DNA of 10,217 nucleotides from JAOAHC01 sp964593045 (GTDB lineage: Bacteria > Bacillota > Clostridia > TANB77 > CAG-465). A program made the position numbers and the translations under genes. The notes beneath the pieces are model-generated. The model searched no databases, was not told the DNA's origin, and worked only from the letters and a program-made list of their open reading frames with translations. Positions within the stretch are counted from its first letter, which is position 1; each line of letters opens with the position of its first letter. Of the stretch, positions 6,124 through 10,217 are shown piece by piece. The stretch spans positions 1 to 10,217 of the forward strand of contig CAZQJQ010000031.1 of assembly GCA_964593045.1 (NCBI GenBank), in the 5' to 3' direction.

Positions 6124-6504
6124 ATGAAAAAAATAATAAAACCTATTTTAATTATACTTCTTGTTATTTTTGTGATTTTTAGCATTTTAGGTTTATCTTT
6201 TATATATATTACAGAAATAAGGGTTACAGATATTGAAAAATATACAAATTCACTAAATGGTTATACTGTATTATTTCAAGCAGTAGGAGAGCCAGATTGG
6301 CCTTTTGGAGATACAAAAGTAAAGGTAAGTTTGCTTGATGAGAATGATAAGGAAATTGATTCGTTTATAGAATCAATTAGCGATGATGGATCTATGGCAA
6401 GAGATAGCAATATAGATATTGAGTGGTTTGATACTTTTGTACAAATAACATTATCTGGTAGTGAACAAAGTGATGAAATATACGATATCCAATATAAAAA
6501 ATAG
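6124..6504 (+). CDS. Small membrane-anchored protein of unknown function
   Basis: This 126-aa protein has an N-terminal basic patch (MKKIIK) and a single hydrophobic segment at about residues 7-28 that lacks a lipobox cysteine. It is therefore probably an uncleaved anchor with the remainder outside the cell. The rest (about residues 35-126) is acidic and beta-rich, with GEPDWPFGDTKV, a central SISDDGS and a late ITLSGSEQSDE. I do not recognise a named domain. The start is the ATG at 6124 with GAGGTG four bases upstream, rather than the in-frame GTG at 6118, which lies inside that ribosome site. With the tRNA terminator immediately upstream and no visible promoter of its own, expression probably depends on read-through or on a promoter hidden in the tRNA region. 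Its last codons form one arm of the inverted repeat shared with the convergent gene. Confidence 0.75.
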   Translation: MKKIIKPILIILLVIFVIFSILGLSFIYITEIRVTDIEKYTNSLNGYTVLFQAVGEPDWPFGDTKVKVSLLDENDKEIDSFIESISDDGSMARDSNIDIEWFDTFVQITLSGSEQSDEIYDIQYKK

Positions 6505-6530
6505 ACTTTTATATACTTTTTATATTGGAT
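6487..6530. terminator. 14-bp perfect inverted repeat spanning both convergent gene ends
   Basis: ATCCAATATAAAAA (6487-6500) and TTTTTATATTGGAT (6517-6530) are exact inverted copies with a 16-base loop. The left arm encodes the end (IQYKK) of the small membrane protein. The right arm, on the minus strand, encodes the HPI-stop end of the restored cation diffusion facilitator frame. The A/T runs lie within the stem. It can fold on either strand and may serve as a bidirectional terminator, although no extra T-tract follows outside the stem. Confidence 0.6.
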
Positions 6531-6701
6531 GAACATGTATTATAGTAAGATAGATTTCATCATATTTGCTAATTTCTTTTTCTAATTTATTTGCAATATT
6601 ATGACTTTCATAAGTAGAAAGATTGCCATCTACGTAAATTACAAAAGATATTTGATATTGGTATCCAACTGGAGTAGAGTTAAAATTCTCTATTTTTTTT
6701 T
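6520..6701 (-). other. Out-of-frame C-terminal domain of the CDF transporter
   Basis: On the minus strand, removing one A from the A9 run (complement of T 6693-6701) lets the upstream transporter continue as IKKIENFNSTPVGYQYQ and end in IHVHPI with a TAA at 6522-6520. This segment of about 60 residues matches the cytoplasmic dimerisation domain of cation diffusion facilitators, including the YVDGNLSTYESHNIA stretch and the final HVHP. The restored protein would be 285 aa, a normal family length. The reading frame is otherwise undamaged, with no further stops, so the shift is recent, an assembly error, or tolerated by slippage. Confidence 0.85.
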
Positions 6702-7378
6702 ATTTCAGGATATTTTTTTATTATATCTAATACCTTTTTCTTTCCTTCATTATTTATAGCTTTATCCATTAAAACGTTATAGCTATCAATAAAAATATTA
6801 AATCCAACTAAGATAACCCATGAAGAAATACCAATACCAACAACTGTATCAAATATATATATTTGATTGTAACTAAATAAAGATGAAATAAGAGTAAAAG
6901 TTGTTATAATACAGTCGTTTTTATGATCTTTTGCATTTGCCTCAAGTAATATACTGTTATATTTTTTTGCTGTACCATGAGTATATAGATAAAGTATAAA
7001 TTTTGTAATAATGGTTATTATAGATATTATTATTAGCCAATAAGAAAATTTATAGTAAACAGTAGAAATAATAGTAAAAGTAGAATTTAAAAAAAGTTTT
7101 GTTCCAACAAGAATCATTGATATACTAATAAGCATTGAAAAGATGTACTCTGCTTTACCATGTCCTAAATTATGATCTTCATCTTTTGGCTTGCTTGCTA
7201 TTTTGTTCCCTATAAACGCCATAATACTTGAAAAAATATCCCCCGCACTATTTACTGCATCTGCTATCATTGCCTGGCTGTTTGTTATGAACCCAATTAT
7301 AGATTTTATTATACATAAGAAGATATTTGATATTATTCCTATTATGCTTGCTTTTTTTATTGCATAAAATCGATTCAT
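6680..7378 (-). CDS. Cation diffusion facilitator efflux transporter, frameshifted before its C-terminal domain
   Basis: CDF proteins export divalent cations (Zn2+, Mn2+, Fe2+ and others) from the cytoplasm using the proton gradient. The readable frame gives 232 aa covering all six membrane segments and stops shortly after entering the cytoplasmic domain. The expected metal site is visible: NSAGD in TM2 (Asn43, Asp47) and DHKND in TM5 (Asp151, Asp155), plus the loop DHNLGHGKAEYIF. The Asn-Asp/Asp-Asp set, instead of the zinc-type His in TM5, resembles manganese exporters of the MntE or MneP type. That is inference. The stop comes from a ninth A in a homopolymer; the remaining domain lies intact in the next frame. 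GGAGGG (7390-7385 on the minus strand) sits before the ATG. No clear promoter was picked in the 260-bp divergent gap with the SDR gene. Confidence 0.85.
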   Translation of the reverse strand: MNRFYAIKKASIIGIISNIFLCIIKSIIGFITNSQAMIADAVNSAGDIFSSIMAFIGNKIASKPKDEDHNLGHGKAEYIFSMLISISMILVGTKLFLNSTFTIISTVYYKFSYWLIIISIITIITKFILYLYTHGTAKKYNSILLEANAKDHKNDCIITTFTLISSLFSYNQIYIFDTVVGIGISSWVILVGFNIFIDSYNVLMDKAINNEGKKKVLDIIKKYPEIKKNREF

Positions 7379-7531
7379 GGGTATCCCTCCATTTTAATTT
7401 ACTATTATTTTATACATATTTGCTTTTAAATATTACATATGAATATATTGTAAAAAGTTTAAAAATGTGATATAAAGGAAATATAAAAGGTAATGTAGAA
7501 AAATAAGAATAAGTTTGTAAAACAAAAAACA

Positions 7532-7537
7532 TATAAT
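7532..7537 (+). promoter_or_regulatory. Possible -10 box for the SDR gene
   Basis: A perfect TATAAT is present in the 259-base gap between the divergent CDF and SDR genes, but no good -35 sits 16-18 bases upstream. TTGTAA (7515-7520) is too close. It is the best promoter candidate I see in this gap, with an implied leader of about 95 nt. Confidence 0.3.
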
Positions 7538-7561
7538 AATATATGAAAAAAAGGGAGACTA

Positions 7562-7591
7562 ATGGAAGTATGTGATTTTAGCATACAATAA
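7562..7591 (+). CDS. Possible 9-aa leader peptide ahead of the SDR gene
   Basis: An ATG at 7562 preceded by AAGGGAGA (7551-7558) opens MEVCDFSIQ and stops at 7591, 46 bases before the SDR start. The ribosome site is good, yet the peptide is tiny and out of frame with the downstream gene. It may be a regulatory upstream ORF or a chance ATG behind an AG-rich stretch. I have no family match. Confidence 0.25.
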   Translation: MEVCDFSIQ

Positions 7592-7637
7592 AAGCATAAA
7601 ATTTTACAGTACCAAATGTTTAAAGGAGGTATTAGTT

Positions 7638-8654
7638 TTGAAAGTATTTATGATAGGAGCAACAGGACTATTGGGTTCTGTAGGTGCAGATGAATTAATA
7701 AAAAGAGGTCACGATGTGAGTTCGATATCGCTGCCTCCATTACCAGAGAATCTTAGTATTAATCCAAAGATAAAACTAAGTCTAGGAAATTACTTAGAAA
7801 TGACAGATGATGAGTTAAAAGAATGTTTTAGAGGTTGTGAGGGATTTGTTTTTGCAGCAGGTGTAGATGAAAGAGTTGAATTTAGTCCACCATGTTATGA
7901 GTCATATGTAAAATATAACATTGAACCGGTAAAAAGGTTACTTGGACTTGCAAAAGAAATGGGAGTTAAAAAAGCTGTTATACTAGGTTCATATTTTGCA
8001 TATTTTGCAAAGACTATGCCAGAGCTAAAACTATATGAAAAAAATCCATATATACGAAGTAGAATAGATCAAGAAGAAGCAGCTTTTTCTTTTTCTGATG
8101 ATAATATGGATGTTATGGTTTTAGAATTACCATATATTTTTGGTATTCAAGAAGGAAGAAAACCTGTATGGGTGCCAATACTTGAGCAAATACTTAATAT
8201 GGGAGATAAAGTAACATTTTATCCAGGAGGAGGTACTACAATGGTTACCATAAACCAAGTAGCACAGAGTATAGCTTCTGCAATAGAAAAGGGAAAAGGA
8301 AAAACTGCTTACCCTGTTGGTTGGTACAATATGACATGGAAAGAGTTTTTAAAAATTGTACATAAATCAATTAATATGCCAAATAGGAAAATAATTACAA
8401 TACCTAAATTTGTATATAATATGTCTGCTAAAAAAATGATAAAAGAATATAAAGAGAAAAACATAGAACCTGGACTAAATCCATACTCTTTAGGAGATAT
8501 AATGACAACTAATTTGTTTATATCTAACGAAATAATAAAAAACGAATTAGGAGTAACAGAAGATAATATTGAAAAAGCGATAGATGATTCATTTAAATTA
8601 TCTTTGAAAATCATAAAAGGAAAAGCGGAAGTAATAGGAATGAAAGCAGAATAA
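7638..8654 (+). CDS. Atypical extended SDR / NAD-dependent epimerase-dehydratase family protein
   Basis: This 338-aa Rossmann-fold protein starts with the dinucleotide-binding motif GATGLLG (residues 7-13), followed by the usual helix and RGHDV strand. It continues with VFAAGVDERVEF, where NAD-dependent epimerases have a similar strand, and LELPYIFGIQEG, as in the family. The catalytic region has Ser118 and Tyr138, but the position expected for the SDR lysine is Arg142 (YIRSR), so normal dehydrogenase chemistry is uncertain. The substrate cannot be inferred. The start is TTG at 7638, seven bases after an ideal AAAGGAGGT (7622-7630). The 22-codon in-frame extension back to 7572 crosses this ribosome site and is rejected. 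The ZIP transporter gene follows 45 bp downstream behind a terminator-like hairpin. Confidence 0.85.
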   Translation: MKVFMIGATGLLGSVGADELIKRGHDVSSISLPPLPENLSINPKIKLSLGNYLEMTDDELKECFRGCEGFVFAAGVDERVEFSPPCYESYVKYNIEPVKRLLGLAKEMGVKKAVILGSYFAYFAKTMPELKLYEKNPYIRSRIDQEEAAFSFSDDNMDVMVLELPYIFGIQEGRKPVWVPILEQILNMGDKVTFYPGGGTTMVTINQVAQSIASAIEKGKGKTAYPVGWYNMTWKEFLKIVHKSINMPNRKIITIPKFVYNMSAKKMIKEYKEKNIEPGLNPYSLGDIMTTNLFISNEIIKNELGVTEDNIEKAIDDSFKLSLKIIKGKAEVIGMKAE

Positions 8655-8660
8655 TAATAA

Positions 8661-8702
8661 AATGCATCTTTATGAATATATATTTATAGAGGTGTTTTTT
8701 TG
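8661..8702 (+). promoter_or_regulatory. Terminator-like hairpin containing the Shine-Dalgarno of the ZIP gene
   Basis: GCATCTTTATGAAT (8664-8677) pairs without interruption with ATTTATAGAGGTGT (8682-8695), using several G-U wobbles, around an ATAT loop. A T-run (8695-8701) follows and runs into the TTG start at 8700. The ribosome site AGAGGTG (8688-8694) is wholly inside the 3' arm. The hairpin is related to the one before the DUF1254 gene: both begin AAATGCATCT and end in GAGGTG(C/T)TTTT. It can end the SDR transcript, mask the ZIP ribosome site, or both. Confidence 0.65.
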
Positions 8703-9419
8703 TTAGAAACGGTTATATTTGTTGTTATAATATCATTACTTGAAACTATAAGTAGTGGAATAGGTGGATTACTAGGGGCTGTTATACAAACAAATACAAA
8801 AGATATACAAGCAATGCTTTATGAAATAACAGCAGGAATAATGACAGGAATAGTGTGTTTTGATATGTTACCAGAAAGCTATAATATAACTAATGTATTT
8901 GTGACAACCCTAACAACACTACTTGGAATATTTTTTATTCATATGGTAGATAATCATACCCAAATAATTAGCTTTAGTAAACAAGATAAAAAATTTTCCT
9001 TCTCAACATATATAATAATATTTGCTATGTCATTACATAATGTAACAGAAGGCATTGCTATGGGGGCTTCATATAGTTATGATTTTGCATTAAGTTTAAG
9101 TATAATTATAGCAATGTTTTTACATAACATACCAGAAGGGATGATTGTAAGTATATCAGCAAAAGAAAAAAATAATTCAGTTAAAGATTTAGTAAAATAT
9201 GCAAGTTTGGTTGGGATGCCAACAGGTATAGGTGCGTTTATAGGGAAAATAATAGGGGATACAAGTGTTATTTTAGTAGGAGCAAGCCTTTCGTTTTCAG
9301 CAGGTGCAATGCTATATATAGTTGCATGTGAGCTGCTTCCAAAAGCAAAAAAAGCATGTAATAACAAAAGAGTATATTTAACCTATGCAATAGGCATAAT
9401 TTTTGCAAAATTTATATAA
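8700..9419 (+). CDS. ZIP-family metal transporter (ZupT/GufA-like)
   Basis: ZIP proteins bring divalent metals such as Zn2+, Fe2+ or Mn2+ into the cytoplasm. The 239-aa product is almost entirely membrane-spanning, with about seven or eight hydrophobic segments. It has the two signature metal-site motifs: HNVTEG (residues 113-118, TM4) and HNIPEG (142-147, TM5). Late residues SFSAGAMLYIVACELLP are also typical. Length is normal for the bacterial group. The start is TTG at 8700, five bases after AGAGGTG; no better ATG precedes the first membrane helix. It probably shares a transcript with the SDR gene by read-through of the intervening hairpin. Metal specificity cannot be read from the sequence. 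Confidence 0.92.
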   Translation: MLETVIFVVIISLLETISSGIGGLLGAVIQTNTKDIQAMLYEITAGIMTGIVCFDMLPESYNITNVFVTTLTTLLGIFFIHMVDNHTQIISFSKQDKKFSFSTYIIIFAMSLHNVTEGIAMGASYSYDFALSLSIIIAMFLHNIPEGMIVSISAKEKNNSVKDLVKYASLVGMPTGIGAFIGKIIGDTSVILVGASLSFSAGAMLYIVACELLPKAKKACNNKRVYLTYAIGIIFAKFI

Positions 9420-9430
9420 AAAGCACTATT

Positions 9431-9469
9431 TTTATCATAATAATTTTAAAATAAAAAAAATATGATAAA
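9431..9469. repeat. 9-bp inverted repeat after the ZIP gene
   Basis: TTTATCATA (9431-9439) and TATGATAAA (9461-9469) are exact inverted copies around a 21-base A/T-only loop. No T-tract follows on the plus strand. It could be a weak transcription end signal for the ZIP gene or an operator for the next gene. Apart from this repeat and a ribosome site, the gap 9420-9523 shows nothing I can name. Confidence 0.35.
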
Positions 9470-9523
9470 GTAATATAAATCAAAAATAATTCTTAAATTA
9501 ATATTAAAGAAAGGAAGATAGAC

Positions 9524-10021
9524 ATGTATAAATGTAATAATGAAGAAGAGAAAGAATATTTTGCTAGCTATAAAAGCATAAGCAAAAAAAGTGAAAGTGA
9601 ACGGCAACAATATATTTCTACTATTTTAGAATTATTGTATCCAGAAGAGAAACTACTTTTAATACTAGACATTTTACAAATACCATCATTTGCATATATA
9701 GAATATGCTGACTTAGTATATACAAAAAGAAAAATCTTAAGAAACAAATTAGAACAGCTACCAAAAGAAACAGTAAAATGTCCTAAATATTTTGTAAAAG
9801 TTACAAAACAAAAAATCAATGTTAAAGTTACAATTCAAATAAAAAAAGAAGATTTTCTAAAAATAATGAAAAAAATAAAAATAAAACTAAATCTATTCAA
9901 CATTACAGAAGGATACTATGTAGTATATTCAAACGAAACAGTAGATTTTTTATTTGACTTTAGCAACTCAGCTTTTGCAATTATTCTTGTAGCAGCATAT
10001 GAATTTGAAACATTTATTTAA
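9524..10021 (+). CDS. Hypothetical 165-aa lysine-rich protein
   Basis: I do not recognise this protein. The start has AAGGAAG (9511-9517) six bases upstream of the ATG. The N-terminal part (1-80) is mostly charged and helical, with EEEKEYF, SESERQQY and YPEEKLLLILDIL. The middle (about 85-125) is very rich in lysine, with alternating basic and hydrophobic residues (KINVKVTIQIKK). The C-terminus is hydrophobic (FAIILVAAYEF). No signal peptide is visible, and cysteines occur only at residues 4 and 85. It is followed by a strong terminator and appears to be monocistronic. It is likely real given the ribosome site, terminator and open frame of normal codon use. Confidence 0.65.
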   Translation: MYKCNNEEEKEYFASYKSISKKSESERQQYISTILELLYPEEKLLLILDILQIPSFAYIEYADLVYTKRKILRNKLEQLPKETVKCPKYFVKVTKQKINVKVTIQIKKEDFLKIMKKIKIKLNLFNITEGYYVVYSNETVDFLFDFSNSAFAIILVAAYEFETFI

Positions 10022-10047
10022 AGCATGCATTAATTTGCATGCTTTTT
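10020..10047 (+). terminator. Intrinsic terminator after the 165-aa gene
   Basis: AAAGCATGCA (10020-10029) pairs perfectly with TGCATGCTTT (10036-10045) around a 6-base loop, and the T-run ends at 10047. The stem starts within the stop codon of the gene. Confidence 0.85.
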
Positions 10048-10098
10048 ACCTTGTTATGATTCTCTAAGAGAGAAAAAACAAAAAAAACAATAAAAATA

Positions 10099-10127
10099 TT
10101 GCATTTCAATAATATTTGTGGTAACAT
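10099..10127 (+). promoter_or_regulatory. Candidate promoter of the pilin-like gene
   Basis: TTGCAT (10099-10104) and TAACAT (10122-10127) are 17 bases apart. TG at 10119-10120 sits in the extended -10 position. The leader would be about 40 nt. The -10 is only four of six consensus bases. Confidence 0.4.
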
Positions 10128-10174
10128 AATTGCTAATAGGGGAAAATATTCTCTAAAAACTAGGAGGTTAACAA

Positions 10175-10217
10175 ATGAAACAAAATAGTAAAGGTATTTC
10201 TTTAATAACATTAGTAA
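10175..10217 (+). CDS. Start of a pilin-like (prepilin N-terminal motif) protein, cut by the window edge
   Basis: The ATG at 10175 follows AGGAGGT (10162-10168) with ideal spacing. The 14 visible residues, MKQNSKGISLITLV, show a short basic leader ending in KG and then a hydrophobic stretch starting I-S-L-I. This is the pattern of type IV prepilin and pseudopilin N-termini cleaved after the glycine, common in Clostridia as KGI(S/T)LI.LV proteins. The conserved Glu at mature position 5 is Thr here, which is frequent in this clostridial variant as I recall. The body of the protein lies outside the window, so its identity is open. Confidence 0.6.
   Translation, partial: MKQNSKGISLITLV

Noticed and set aside
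5925..6185. Minus-strand ORF of 86 aa
   Set aside because: It runs through the second tRNA-Ser and its terminator and lacks a ribosome site; tRNA genes explain the sequence.
7572..7637. 22-residue N-terminal extension of the SDR protein
   Set aside because: It crosses the ideal AAAGGAGGT site, and the Rossmann motif should lie close to the N-terminus.
9077..9367. Minus-strand 96-aa ORF within the ZIP gene
   Set aside because: It is antisense to the conserved membrane protein and has no signals of its own.
1..10217. CRISPR array, phage genes or toxin-antitoxin pair
   Set aside because: No regularly spaced direct repeats and no recognisable cas, phage or toxin-antitoxin proteins were seen.

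Overview
The window is very AT-rich, uses strong Shine-Dalgarno sites and TTG as well as ATG starts, reads TGA as stop, and carries a class III (anaerobic) ribonucleotide reductase operon. The partial gene at the right edge starts with a prepilin-like GISLITLV segment. Together these point to a strictly or facultatively anaerobic low-GC Firmicute, most likely an uncultured gut-type Clostridia member. Species cannot be named from this sequence.

Layout. Positions 1-59 look like the end of an ISL3-type insertion sequence whose body lies to the left. A near-consensus promoter (139-167) then drives a Ca2+/cation antiporter (218-1189), followed by a DUF1254 protein (1259-2269) and a strong terminator. 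The 412-base gap 2270-2681 holds that terminator, an extended -10 promoter, and a roughly 170-nt structured leader that ends in a terminator hairpin just before nrdD. The operon nrdD, a glutaredoxin-like redoxin and nrdG (2682-5741) makes deoxyribonucleotides without oxygen: NrdG installs the glycyl radical on NrdD, and the redoxin is the likely electron donor. A consensus promoter then drives two tRNA-Ser genes (UGA and GCU anticodons). Their terminator abuts a small membrane-anchored protein of unknown function (6124-6504). Convergent to it is a cation diffusion facilitator gene on the minus strand, whose C-terminal domain is out of frame at an A9 homopolymer. To the right are an atypical SDR/epimerase (7638-8654), a ZIP metal transporter (8700-9419), an unrecognised 165-aa protein (9524-10021) and the start of a pilin-like gene (10175 onward).

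Three metal or cation transporters (CaCA, CDF, ZIP) lie in one 10-kb stretch, but on different transcripts, so joint function is only a guess. The clearest recurring oddity is regulatory. At four places (1216-1261, 2634-2684, 6076-6126, 8661-8702) a terminator-like hairpin with a T-tract lies directly against, or overlaps, the ribosome binding site of the next gene. Two of these hairpins (before the DUF1254 and ZIP genes) are sequence relatives in which the 3' arm of the stem is itself the Shine-Dalgarno sequence. The nrdD leader is the best candidate for an undescribed cis-regulatory RNA.
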